From the NCBI RefSeq assembly GCF_019977195.1, contig NZ_AP024643.1, positions 3,162,001 to 3,226,000 of the forward strand: a DNA stretch of 64,000 bases, in the 5' to 3' direction. This document shows positions 1-8,171 of this stretch, piece by piece. This DNA comes from Arthrobacter sp. StoSoilA2 (GTDB lineage Bacteria; Actinomycetota; Actinomycetes; Actinomycetales; Micrococcaceae). Every line of letters begins with the position of its first letter. Position 1 is the first letter of the stretch. The position numbers and the translations under genes are program-made. The notes beneath the pieces are model-generated. The model saw only the letters and a list, made by a program, of their open reading frames with translations. It was not told the DNA's origin and did no database searches.

Positions 1-547
1 CCCGGTGCACGCCGCCCTCGAACTTCAACCGCGCAAAGACGCCCTCCGCGGGATCGTTCGAGTTGCCCTTGATGGCCACGGACACGTCCTTGTACCCACC
101 CAGGTCAGACTCCGTGGCGGATATCATCTCGGTCTTCCAACCCCGGGACTCGGCGTAACGCATGTACATACGCAGAAGGTCGCCGGCGAACAACGCAGCT
201 TCGTCGCCGCCTTCGCCACCCTTGACCTCAAGGATGACGTTGCGGGCATCGTCAGGATCACGGGGAATCAGCAAACGGCGCAACTTCTCCTGGGCAGCAG
301 GAATCTGCTCCTGCAGCACCTCCACCTCTGCGGCGAAATCGGGATCCTCGGCAGCCATTTCCTTGGCGGCCTCGAGGTCGTCATTGAGTCCGCGCCACTT
401 GTTGTACGCCTCCACAATGCCCTGGAGCTGGGCAGAACGCCGCCCCAGTTTCCGGGCAGCAGACTGATCGGCATAAACAGCAGGATCACTCAACTGCGCC
501 TGGATAGCAGCATGTTCATCAAGCAATCCCTGAACGGACTCAAACAT
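1..547 (-). CDS. prfA: Peptide chain release factor 1 (partial, 3' end outside window)
   Basis: Release factor that reads UAA and UAG in the ribosomal A site. The ATG is at 545-547 on the minus strand, preceded by a GAGG ribosome site. About 182 codons are visible and read without interruption to base 1. The start (MFESVQGLLDEHAAIQ), the coiled N-terminal domain and the family block GGEGGDEAALFAGDLLRMY are typical of class I release factors. The GGQ loop and the PxT anticodon-mimic region lie beyond the window edge, so the RF1 rather than RF2 call rests on position after rho and on a separate, complete RF2 gene at 53501-54616. It lies 257 bp downstream of rho on the same strand, the usual actinobacterial order. 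No rpmE gene lies between them, unlike in some relatives. Confidence 0.93.
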   Translation of the reverse strand, partial: MFESVQGLLDEHAAIQAQLSDPAVYADQSAARKLGRRSAQLQGIVEAYNKWRGLNDDLEAAKEMAAEDPDFAAEVEVLQEQIPAAQEKLRRLLIPRDPDDARNVILEVKGGEGGDEAALFAGDLLRMYMRYAESRGWKTEMISATESDLGGYKDVSVAIKGNSNDPAEGVFARLKFEGGVHR

Positions 548-680
548 TTTCAAACCTCTTTCGACTTCAACAAGTCTAATAAGTGCGACGAGGGGCTACG
601 TACAGCCCTCGTCGGCTGTGCCAACACACGCCGCGCTGAGCACTCGTGGTGCCGAGCCAAGGATCTCCGTTTAAACAAAG

Positions 681-796
681 ACCGCTCAAAATATGCCGGC
701 CAGGGAGTGGCTTCGGGCCTCCCGGAGCCGGGTGGCTTGGGATCGTAGATCGCAAGCCACCCGGCGAAGGGGCGGGGCCGGCATATTTTGAGCGGT
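681..796. repeat. Nested inverted-repeat element between rho and prfA
   Basis: A perfect 21-bp inverted repeat (681-701 and 776-796; outer arm begins ACCGCTCAAAATATG) encloses a second perfect 12-bp inverted repeat (728-739 and 753-764; CCGGGTGGCTTG). The whole 116-bp stretch could fold into one long cruciform or hairpin. It begins 9 bp after the rho stop codon. It could act as a rho terminator or mRNA stabiliser, but the outer arms are too long and the loop too structured for an ordinary terminator, and no U-tract follows. A dispersed REP-like or MITE-like palindrome is an alternative. No coding sequence is seen inside. Confidence 0.75.
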
Positions 797-804
797 AAGA
801 GCAG

Positions 805-2985
805 CTATTTGTCGTTGTCCGACTTCGCTCCAAGCGTCGTCTTCTGAACCTGCATGAGGAACTCGACGTTGCTTTGCGTCTCCCGGATCTTGTTCGTCAG
901 CAGCTCAAGGCTCTGCTGCTGCTCAAGGCCTGAAAGGACCCGGCGCAGCTTCCACATGATCTTGACTTCTTCCGGTGAGAGCAGGTTCTCTTCGCGACGC
1001 GTGCCGGACGCGTTGACGTCCACGGCCGGGAAGATTCGCTTGTCTGCCAGCTGGCGGGACAGGCGGAGCTCCATGTTGCCGGTGCCCTTGAACTCCTCGA
1101 AGATAACCTCGTCCATCTTGGAGCCGGTCTCGACCAGAGCCGTTGCCAGGATGGTCAGCGAGCCACCGTTTTCGATGTTGCGGGCAGCACCGAAGAAGCG
1201 CTTCGGCGGGTAGAGCGCTGCGGAGTCCACACCACCGGACAGGATACGGCCGGAGGCCGGTGCTGCCAGGTTGTAGGCGCGGCCCAGGCGGGTCATGGAG
1301 TCCAGGAGGACCACCACATCCATGCCCATTTCAACGAGGCGCTTGGCGCGTTCGATGGAGAGCTCGGCAACCGTGGTGTGGTCATCTGCGGGACGGTCGA
1401 AGGTGGAGGCAATGACCTCACCCTTGACGGTGCGCTGCATGTCCGTGACTTCTTCGGGACGTTCGTCGACCAAGACCATCATGAGGTGGACCTCAGGATT
1501 GTTGGTGGTGATCGCGTTCGCAATGGACTGCAGGATGAGCGTCTTTCCGGCCTTGGGCGGGGAGACGATCAGGCCGCGCTGGCCCTTGCCGATCGGAGCC
1601 ACGAGGTCGATGACACGGGGACCGATCTTCTTGGGGTCGGTTTCCAGGCGCAGGCGCTCGGACGGGTACAGCGGCACGAGTTTGGCGAACTCGACGCGGT
1701 CCTTGAGCTCTTCAGGAGTCTTGCCGTTGACCGAAGTAACACGCACGAGGGCGTTGAACTTCTGGCGAGACGACTGCTGGTTGCGGTCTTCACCTTCGCG
1801 TGGCGCACGGATGGCGCCAACGACGGCATCTCCCTTGCGGAGGTTGTACTTCTTGACCTGTGCCAGCGAAACGTAGACGTCGTTCGCGCCGGGGAGGTAG
1901 CCGGAAGTCCGGATGAATGCGTAGTTCTCCAGGACGTCCAGGATGCCTGCTACGGGAAGCAGGACGTCGTCTTCGGTAACCTCGATGTCATCAACATCCG
2001 GCCCCTGCGCACGGCCGCGGCGCCGTTCGTTGCGGTCGCGGAAGCGGTCGCTGCGGGTGTTGCCGTCCCGGCTCTCCTGACCGCCACGACGGTCGCTGCG
2101 CTCGTTCTGATCGTTGCGATCACGGCGGTTCCTGCGGTTGCGGCGATTGCCCGTATCTTCGAGATCGTTGGTTTCCTCGCGGCGGCCGCGGGAGTCACGA
2201 CGTTCACGCGACTGATCGCCAGAGTCGGCCTGTTCGCGCTGTTCCGTACGTTCGGCACGCTGTTCACGCTGGTCAGTACGCTCGGCACGCTGTTCCGTAC
2301 GTTCGGCACGCTGTTCACGCTGGTCAGTACGCTCGGCGCGCTGTTCGCGCTGTTCGGTCCGCTCGCCACGCTGGTCAGCACGCTGTTCCGTGCGCTCGGG
2401 ACGCTGCTCGGCGGCCGGGGCTTCTGCAGTCTCGTCCGGAGCTGCAGCAGTCTCGCTGCGACGACGGTTACGGGTGCGGGGCTGGCGACGCTCGGTGGCG
2501 GCTTCGCTGCCTTCCGGTGCTGCCTCGGGCTCTGACACCGGCGCGGCCGGCGCTTCAGCAGGTGCAGCAGCCTCTGCCGCGGCAACGACGCCATCGCTGG
2601 TGGCGCGGCGGCTACGGCCACGTCCACGTCCACGGGGGGCTTCCTGGGCCGGCGCTTCCGTGACCACTTCAGCGGCAGGAGCACTCTTCTCCGCAACCTT
2701 GGCCTCGGCAGCCGGGGCTGCCTTGGGCGCGGTGGCAGCCTTCGTCGACGCCTTGGCCGGGGCCTTGGCCGTAGAAGTCCCTGCACGATGGGCGGAAATG
2801 GCAGTAACCAAGTCCCCCTTACGCATACGGGACCCACCGGAGATCCCCAGCTGGCTGGCAAGAGCCTGGAGCTGGGCGAGCTTAAGGCCTGCAAGGCCGC
2901 TGCTCTTGGTGGTTGCTGCTGTTGACGACTCAGCAGCAGAAGTTGTTGTGTCCACAGCTGAAGCCAGCTCAGTGGTTTCTGTCAC
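805..2985 (-). CDS. rho: Transcription termination factor Rho
   Basis: Hexameric RNA-dependent ATPase that ends transcription at unstructured C-rich transcripts. The 726-residue product has a Rho N-terminal SAP-like region (about residues 30-65), then a very long disordered insertion rich in Ala, Arg, Glu and Gln (about 70-330) with tandem ERTEQRAERTDQ-type repeats. The RNA-binding and ATPase core follows, with Walker A SPPKAGKT, the VDERPEEVTD segment and Walker B VVVLLDSMTRL. E. coli Rho is about 420 residues; such insertions are characteristic of high-GC actinobacterial Rho and probably help RNA binding. The start is GTG at 2985 behind GGGGGAAGGA. It lies 307 bp after thrB, so it probably has its own promoter. 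Two hairpins sit in its leader. Confidence 0.97.
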   Translation of the reverse strand: MTETTELASAVDTTTSAAESSTAATTKSSGLAGLKLAQLQALASQLGISGGSRMRKGDLVTAISAHRAGTSTAKAPAKASTKAATAPKAAPAAEAKVAEKSAPAAEVVTEAPAQEAPRGRGRGRSRRATSDGVVAAAEAAAPAEAPAAPVSEPEAAPEGSEAATERRQPRTRNRRRSETAAAPDETAEAPAAEQRPERTEQRADQRGERTEQREQRAERTDQREQRAERTEQRAERTDQREQRAERTEQREQADSGDQSRERRDSRGRREETNDLEDTGNRRNRRNRRDRNDQNERSDRRGGQESRDGNTRSDRFRDRNERRRGRAQGPDVDDIEVTEDDVLLPVAGILDVLENYAFIRTSGYLPGANDVYVSLAQVKKYNLRKGDAVVGAIRAPREGEDRNQQSSRQKFNALVRVTSVNGKTPEELKDRVEFAKLVPLYPSERLRLETDPKKIGPRVIDLVAPIGKGQRGLIVSPPKAGKTLILQSIANAITTNNPEVHLMMVLVDERPEEVTDMQRTVKGEVIASTFDRPADDHTTVAELSIERAKRLVEMGMDVVVLLDSMTRLGRAYNLAAPASGRILSGGVDSAALYPPKRFFGAARNIENGGSLTILATALVETGSKMDEVIFEEFKGTGNMELRLSRQLADKRIFPAVDVNASGTRREENLLSPEEVKIMWKLRRVLSGLEQQQSLELLTNKIRETQSNVEFLMQVQKTTLGAKSDNDK
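2239..2340. repeat. 51-bp tandem duplication inside rho
   Basis: Two adjacent near-identical 51-bp copies (2239-2289 and 2290-2340) encode a 17-residue Arg/Glu/Gln unit in the disordered Rho insertion. Shorter degenerate copies flank them out to about 2400. The period is a multiple of three, so copy-number change would keep the reading frame. Confidence 0.85.
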
Positions 2986-3292
2986 GAAGGATCCTTCCCC
3001 CTCGACGGCGTCCAGAGCGAGAGCTGGACGCGATGATTTGTTCTGGGCTGCAGTTCAGATCTGCAGCCGGTGATTTCGGCCGTGCCTGATGGATTGTGGC
3101 CAACAGGGCCGGATACTGATCGTCTTCACTGAACCCAGTTGCCCGGACAGCCGACTGAATATTCAGGGAACAGAGAGAGTTCTGCGGCACCTGAGACAGG
3201 CCGGAAGGAGACGGCACCGCCAGACGTTGGCACAGTTGACGAAAGGAACAGCGAAACCGCCAAGATCCAAAATCAGGGAACTGCCCGCGGCT
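2986..3292 (-). promoter_or_regulatory. rho leader with two tandem hairpins
   Basis: This is a 307-bp gene-free stretch between thrB and rho. It contains two perfect 8-bp stems: 3046-3053 with 3061-3068 (GGCTGCAG, 7-nt loop) and 3008-3015 with 3024-3031 (GCGTCCAG, 8-nt loop). On the minus strand they come one after the other in the transcript, the second ending about 23 nt before the rho GTG. Rho genes in several bacteria are autoregulated in the leader, so a role in attenuation or in separating rho from thrB read-through is plausible. The promoter elements themselves are not clear to me. Confidence 0.5.
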
Positions 3293-4267
3293 TTACCGCC
3301 GGTGCACTTCCACTCTAGCACCTTCAACGTCCACAGCCAGCGTCATCACGCGCCAACCGACGTTGGGTGTGTTGGTGGCAGTAAACGCCTCGATGAATTC
3401 GACAACGGTTGCCGCTTCGCCGGGGCCGTTGGCCAGGACCATGACAGTAGGACCGGCACCGGAAACCACGGCAGCGTGACCGGCCGTCCGCAGTGCCGCA
3501 AGTAGGTCCGCGCTGGGCCGCATCGCTTCGGCACGGTAGCTCTGGTGCAGGTAGTCTTCGGTACCGGGCAGCAGGAATTCCGGCTGCGTGGTCAACGCGT
3601 GGATCAGCAACGCTGCACGTCCGGAGTTCATCGCCGCAGCATGGTGGCCCACAGACGCGGGCAAAAGTCCGCGGGCAGTTTCGGTGGAGAGTTCATAATC
3701 CGGAACCGCCACAACGGGAACCACGGATTGGGCCACCTCAGCACGCGTACTGCTGTACTGCTCGCTGTCCTGCCATGACAGCGCCAGCCCGCCGAAAATG
3801 GCGGGGGCGACGTTGTCCGGGTGGCCTTCCATTTCGCTGGTCAGCTGCAGGATCCAGTCAAGGTCCTGCTGCGCCTCTTCCGGAACCAAGGAATTGGCGG
3901 CAGTAACGGCGGCTACAACTGCGGAAGCTGAGGAACCGAGCCCGCGTCCATGCGGATTGACGTTGTCAGCAGTGATCCTTAGCCCGGAGTGCCGGAAACC
4001 CAAACGTTCCAAGGCAAGGTCGATCGCACGCACCACCAAGTGGCTGGAGTCGCGCGGAAGGGTATCGGCGCCCTCACCGGAGAGCTCGAACTCGAGCTCT
4101 CCGGTGGTGAGCGTTTCCACCGTCAAGGTGTCATAAATTGAAAGGGCCAAGCCGAGGCTGTCGTAGCCGGGACCCAGGTTGGCACTCGTACCGGGGACCT
4201 TGACGGTCAGCCGCTGGCCTGCCGCGACGAGTCTACGATCGGTCGCGGTGGGCTGCGTTTGTTCCAC
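3293..4267 (-). CDS. thrB: Homoserine kinase
   Basis: GHMP-family kinase that phosphorylates L-homoserine with ATP, the fourth step from aspartate to threonine. The 324-residue product has the GHMP ATP loop GRGLGSSAS at about residues 107-115, an N-terminal PGTSANLGPGYDSLG block and a late SGAGPTVM glycine motif. The start is GTG at 4265-4267, only 2 bp after the thrC stop. An in-frame ATG further upstream would overlap thrC by about 100 bp and add residues unlike the family. It is the last gene of the biosynthetic part of the argS-lysA-hom-thrC-thrB operon. Confidence 0.95.
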   Translation of the reverse strand: MEQTQPTATDRRLVAAGQRLTVKVPGTSANLGPGYDSLGLALSIYDTLTVETLTTGELEFELSGEGADTLPRDSSHLVVRAIDLALERLGFRHSGLRITADNVNPHGRGLGSSASAVVAAVTAANSLVPEEAQQDLDWILQLTSEMEGHPDNVAPAIFGGLALSWQDSEQYSSTRAEVAQSVVPVVAVPDYELSTETARGLLPASVGHHAAAMNSGRAALLIHALTTQPEFLLPGTEDYLHQSYRAEAMRPSADLLAALRTAGHAAVVSGAGPTVMVLANGPGEAATVVEFIEAFTATNTPNVGWRVMTLAVDVEGARVEVHRR

Positions 4268-4269
4268 TC

Positions 4270-5373
4270 TTATTTTTCTTCCAGTCCCAGTTCCGCGGCA
4301 ACGGTTACGACGTCGTTGGACACCTTGACCGGCTGGACATCGCTGCCGTCCTCCGTGCGGAGGGCCCACTGGGGGTCCTTCAGTCCGTGGCCGGTAACGG
4401 TGATGACGATGGTCTTGCCGGACGGAACCTCACCAGCAGCGTGTTTCTTGATCAGGCCTGCCACGCCGGCAGCCGAGCCGGGCTCAACGAAGACGCCTTC
4501 CTTGGAAGAGAGCCAACGGTGGGCGTCCAGGATTTCCTCATCCGTGACAGCTTCAATCAGGCCACCGGATTCGTCACGGGCGGCGATAGCAGTGTCCCAT
4601 GATGCCGGGTTGCCGATGCGGATGGCAGTGGCAATGGTGTCTGGTTCAGTGATCGGGTGCCCTGCAACGAACGGCGCTGCACCCGCAGCCTGGAAACCCC
4701 ACATGATGGGCGTCTTGCTGGAGACGGCCGGCAGTGTGCCGTTGGCGGTCTCGAAGGGAGCGGCGTACTCCTTGTATCCCTTCCAGTAGGCAGTGATGTT
4801 GCCGGCATTGCCCACGGGCAGAACGTGGATATCCGGGGCATCGCCCAGGGAGTCCACAACTTCGAAGGCACCGGTCTTCTGGCCCTGGATACGGGCAGGG
4901 TTGACCGAGTTCACCAGGAAGACCGGGTAGGACTCGCCCAGCTTGCGGGCGATGTCCAGGCAGTTGTCGAAGTTGCCGTCCACCTGCAGCAGCGTGGCGC
5001 CGTGCGCGATTGCCTGGCTGAGCTTGCCCATGGAGATCTTGCCTTCGGGGACCAGTACAGCGCACTTGAGGCCTGCGGCCGTTGCGTAAGCCGCGGCCGA
5101 GGCCGAGGTGTTGCCGGTGGAAGCACATACAACAGCCTTGGCGCCGGCTTCGACGGCTGCCGTCATAGCCATGGTCATGCCCCGGTCCTTGAAGGAACCC
5201 GTGGGGTTCATGCCTTCGACCTTCAGGTACACCTGCGAGCCGGTCAGCTCGGAAAGCTTCTGTGCGTGGACGAGCGGGGTGCCGCCCTCGCCGAGGGTGA
5301 TGACCTTCGTGGCTTCCGTTACAGGCAAACGATCAGCGTATTCGCGGATTACTCCGCGCCATTGGTGAGCCAC
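4270..5373 (-). CDS. thrC: Threonine synthase
   Basis: PLP enzyme converting O-phosphohomoserine to threonine. In 367 residues it carries the fold-type II PLP lysine motif NPTGSFKDRGM (Lys about 62), an N-terminal GEGGTPLV substrate block and an STGNTSAS phosphate-binding segment. The GTG start follows the hom TAA directly with no spacer, which points to translational coupling. The length fits the shorter bacterial threonine synthases of Gram-positive bacteria. Confidence 0.96.
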   Translation of the reverse strand: MAHQWRGVIREYADRLPVTEATKVITLGEGGTPLVHAQKLSELTGSQVYLKVEGMNPTGSFKDRGMTMAMTAAVEAGAKAVVCASTGNTSASAAAYATAAGLKCAVLVPEGKISMGKLSQAIAHGATLLQVDGNFDNCLDIARKLGESYPVFLVNSVNPARIQGQKTGAFEVVDSLGDAPDIHVLPVGNAGNITAYWKGYKEYAAPFETANGTLPAVSSKTPIMWGFQAAGAAPFVAGHPITEPDTIATAIRIGNPASWDTAIAARDESGGLIEAVTDEEILDAHRWLSSKEGVFVEPGSAAGVAGLIKKHAAGEVPSGKTIVITVTGHGLKDPQWALRTEDGSDVQPVKVSNDVVTVAAELGLEEK

Positions 5374-6690
5374 TTAGACCCCTTCTACCCGCAGTACGGA
5401 TGTCACAGAATTGATGACGTCAAGGCCCTTGACGGCCTCGACGGTTGCTGCGAGTGCAGCTTCGGATGCACGGTGCGTCACGATTTTCAGCTCGGCCGAC
5501 TCAACATTCGAGGCGGCATCGCGGTGGATCGTTTGACGCATGATCTCGATGGATACGCCGTTCTCCGCAAAAATGTGGGCGATGCGAGCCAGCACACCTG
5601 CCTGGTCTGCTACATCCAGACCTATGTAGTAACTCGTAGTGGAGGCATCAATGGACAGTGCCGGAACATGACCGGTAGTTGTTTCCGTGCGGCCGGGGCC
5701 GCCAAGGACCAACCGCCGGGCAGCGGAGACGAGGTCGCCCAACACAGCAGAGGCAGTGGGAGTCCCCCCGGCACCCTGGCCGTAGAACATCAGTTCACCA
5801 GCGTTTTCGGCTTCGATGAAGACTGCGTTGAATGCGCCACGGACTGCTGCCAACGGGTGTTCGCGCGGCAGGAGGGTGGGGTGCACGCGCACCGAAATTC
5901 CACTGCCGTTCCCTGAGGCTTCGATTTTCTCAGCGATGGCCAAAAGCTTGATGACGAAGCCGGCTTCCTTGGCCGAAGCGATGTCCGCAGCGCTGACCTT
6001 GGTGATCCCTTCGCAGTAGACGTCGTCCAGGGAGAACCTTGTATGGAAGGACAACGATGCCAGGATCGCTGCCTTGGCCGCTGCGTCATGGCCCTCGACG
6101 TCGGCAGTGGGATCAGCTTCGGCATAACCGAGCCGCTGGGCTTCGGCAAGGGCGTCCGCAAACTGTGCGCCAGTGCTGTCCATCTGGTCAAGGATGAAGT
6201 TGGTGGTCCCGTTCACGATCCCGAGAACCCTCGTAATGCGATCGCCGGAGAGGCTGTCGCGGATCGGGCGCAGGATGGGAATAGCACCGGCAACCGCAGC
6301 TTCGTAGGACAGCTGAACGCCGGCCTTGTCAGCCTCTTCGTAGAGAGTGGGGCCATCTTGCGCGAGCAGTGCCTTGTTGCCGGTGACAACGCAGGCGCCA
6401 TTCTGGATGGCGGTGACGATGAGCGTACGCGCGGGTTCGATGCCGCCCATGAGTTCGATCACGAGGTCTGCGTCCTTGACGAGGGTCTCGGCGTCCGTGG
6501 TAAAGAGTTCACGCGGCAGTTCGACGTCGCGCGGCGAGTCGAGGTTGCGCACGGCAATACCGGACAGCTCGAGGCGGGCGCCACTGCGGGCGGCCAGTGC
6601 CTCGGCGTCGTCAATAAGAATGCGCGCGACCTGGGCCCCTACATTGCCACAGCCCAGCAGGGCCACCTTCAGGGTTCGCACTTCAGACAT
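5374..6690 (-). CDS. hom: Homoserine dehydrogenase
   Basis: NAD(P)H-dependent reduction of aspartate semialdehyde to homoserine, the branch point between lysine and threonine/methionine. The 438 residues contain the Rossmann motif GCGNVGAQVA (about 13-22), the catalytic-domain segment GIVNGTTNFIL with the following AEADPTADVEGHDAAAK block, and a C-terminal ACT domain (from about 355, beginning near SYYIGLDVADQAGV). The ACT domain is the usual site of threonine feedback inhibition. The ATG overlaps the end of lysA by 8 bp. Confidence 0.97.
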   Translation of the reverse strand: MSEVRTLKVALLGCGNVGAQVARILIDDAEALAARSGARLELSGIAVRNLDSPRDVELPRELFTTDAETLVKDADLVIELMGGIEPARTLIVTAIQNGACVVTGNKALLAQDGPTLYEEADKAGVQLSYEAAVAGAIPILRPIRDSLSGDRITRVLGIVNGTTNFILDQMDSTGAQFADALAEAQRLGYAEADPTADVEGHDAAAKAAILASLSFHTRFSLDDVYCEGITKVSAADIASAKEAGFVIKLLAIAEKIEASGNGSGISVRVHPTLLPREHPLAAVRGAFNAVFIEAENAGELMFYGQGAGGTPTASAVLGDLVSAARRLVLGGPGRTETTTGHVPALSIDASTTSYYIGLDVADQAGVLARIAHIFAENGVSIEIMRQTIHRDAASNVESAELKIVTHRASEAALAATVEAVKGLDVINSVTSVLRVEGV

Positions 6691-8167
6691 TCGCCACTCC
6701 CATGTCGCGGTTCAAGAGATCTTCTTCGGTTTCCCCGCGGACAATGAGCCTGGCGGCTCCGTCGCGCACAGCGACAACGCCAGGCCGGGCCAGGTAGTTG
6801 TAGTTGCTGGAGAGGGCCCAGCAATATGCGCCGGTACCCGGTACTGCGAGCAAATCACCGGCTGCCACATCCGCGGGCAGATATACATCTCTAACAACTA
6901 TGTCGCCGCTCTCGCAATGTTTGCCCACTACGCGGGACAGTTGCGGAGCTGCATCGGAGTCGCGGGACGCCAAAATCGCCGAATAATCCGCGTCGTAAAG
7001 CACCGGACGGGCGTTGTCGCTCATTCCGCCGTCCACCGACACATACCGACGCGGATACGTAACGTTCTCAAGACCTGTTTCGGTGCCCGGAACGTCCACG
7101 CGAACAGTTTTAAGCGTTCCTACCTCATACAAAGTGAATGTGGTGCTCCCGACGATCGCGCGTCCGGGTTCGATGGAAACGCGGGGCGCTTCGATGCCGA
7201 GTTCCGCGCACTTTGAACGCACGACGGCGGCCATCGCCTGCGCGATTTCAGCTGCAGGGCGGGGAGTGTCCTCTGGCGTATAGGCGATACCGTAGCCGCC
7301 CCCGAGGTCCAATTCAGGCAGGACGACGGAGTATTTGGCCTGCATCGCTGCCTGAAAGCCGAGGAGTTTTTCCGCGGCCAGCGCGAATCCGTCCGCCTCG
7401 AAGATCTGGGAACCGATGTGGCAGTGCAACCCCAGGAGCTCCACACTCGGGTATGACGTCGCGGCGGCAACGGCTTCCTCAGCTGCGGACAGGCCGGCTT
7501 CCTCGGTGGAGTCCTCCGCCATGGAGAGGCCAAACTTCTGGTCTTCGTGCGCTGTGGCGATGAATTCGTGGGTGTGGGCGTGCACCCCTGGCGTGAGGCG
7601 CAGCATGACCTTGGCGGTTTCGCCGCGGCTGGAAGCAATCTTGGCTACGCGTTCCAATTCATCGAGGCTGTCCACCACGATGCGGCCCACCCTCATATCC
7701 AGCGCCCGGTTGATCTCCGCGTCGGATTTGTTGTTGCCGTGGAGGCCCAAATTGGCCCCAGGGATTCCGGCGCGGGCGGCAACGGCCAGTTCGCCCCCGG
7801 AACAGGTGTCCAGGCGAAGGCCTTCCTCAGCTACCCACTGTGCCACAGCCGTGCACAGGAAGGATTTTCCCGCGTAGTAGACATCCACTCCCCCGCAGAT
7901 GTCAGCAAAAGCGTCGTCGAAGGCGTCCTTGAAAGCACGGGCACGCGCACGGAAGTCGGATTCGCTCATCACAAAGAGTGGCGTGCCAAATTGCGCCTTG
8001 AGGTCGCTGACTGAAATCCCGTCAATGGTGACCTCACCGGCGTCGTTCTTCTCCACACCGGCTGCCCACATAGGTGCCTGGAGGACGTTAAGGTCCTCCG
8101 GGACAGCCAGCCATTCAGGAGCAAGCGGAGAGGCCTGGGGTGAATCTGGTGCGGTGTTTGTGGTCAT
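6683..8167 (-). CDS. lysA: Diaminopimelate decarboxylase
   Basis: PLP enzyme of fold type III that decarboxylates meso-diaminopimelate to L-lysine. The 494 residues show the PLP lysine in VYYAGKSFL (Lys about 101), HCHIGSQ, the phosphate-binding GGGYG, SIEPGRAIVG, and the second-subunit active-site cysteine region KHCESGD. It lies 4 bp after argS and overlaps hom by 8 bp. This argS-lysA-hom arrangement is conserved in actinobacteria and is likely one transcript. Confidence 0.97.
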   Translation of the reverse strand: MTTNTAPDSPQASPLAPEWLAVPEDLNVLQAPMWAAGVEKNDAGEVTIDGISVSDLKAQFGTPLFVMSESDFRARARAFKDAFDDAFADICGGVDVYYAGKSFLCTAVAQWVAEEGLRLDTCSGGELAVAARAGIPGANLGLHGNNKSDAEINRALDMRVGRIVVDSLDELERVAKIASSRGETAKVMLRLTPGVHAHTHEFIATAHEDQKFGLSMAEDSTEEAGLSAAEEAVAAATSYPSVELLGLHCHIGSQIFEADGFALAAEKLLGFQAAMQAKYSVVLPELDLGGGYGIAYTPEDTPRPAAEIAQAMAAVVRSKCAELGIEAPRVSIEPGRAIVGSTTFTLYEVGTLKTVRVDVPGTETGLENVTYPRRYVSVDGGMSDNARPVLYDADYSAILASRDSDAAPQLSRVVGKHCESGDIVVRDVYLPADVAAGDLLAVPGTGAYCWALSSNYNYLARPGVVAVRDGAARLIVRGETEEDLLNRDMGVANV

Positions 8168-8171
8168 GGCC

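Noticed and set aside
548..804. A possible rpmE gene between rho and prfA
   Set aside because: No ribosomal L31-like sequence in any frame; the space is taken by the nested palindrome.
1378..2535. Long plus-strand open frame opposite rho (385 codons)
   Set aside because: It is antisense to the conserved rho gene, lacks a ribosome site and shows no family features; high GC makes such frames common.
4657..5916. Plus-strand open frame of 419 codons across thrC/hom
   Set aside because: It spans two well-supported genes on the opposite strand and has no recognisable domain.
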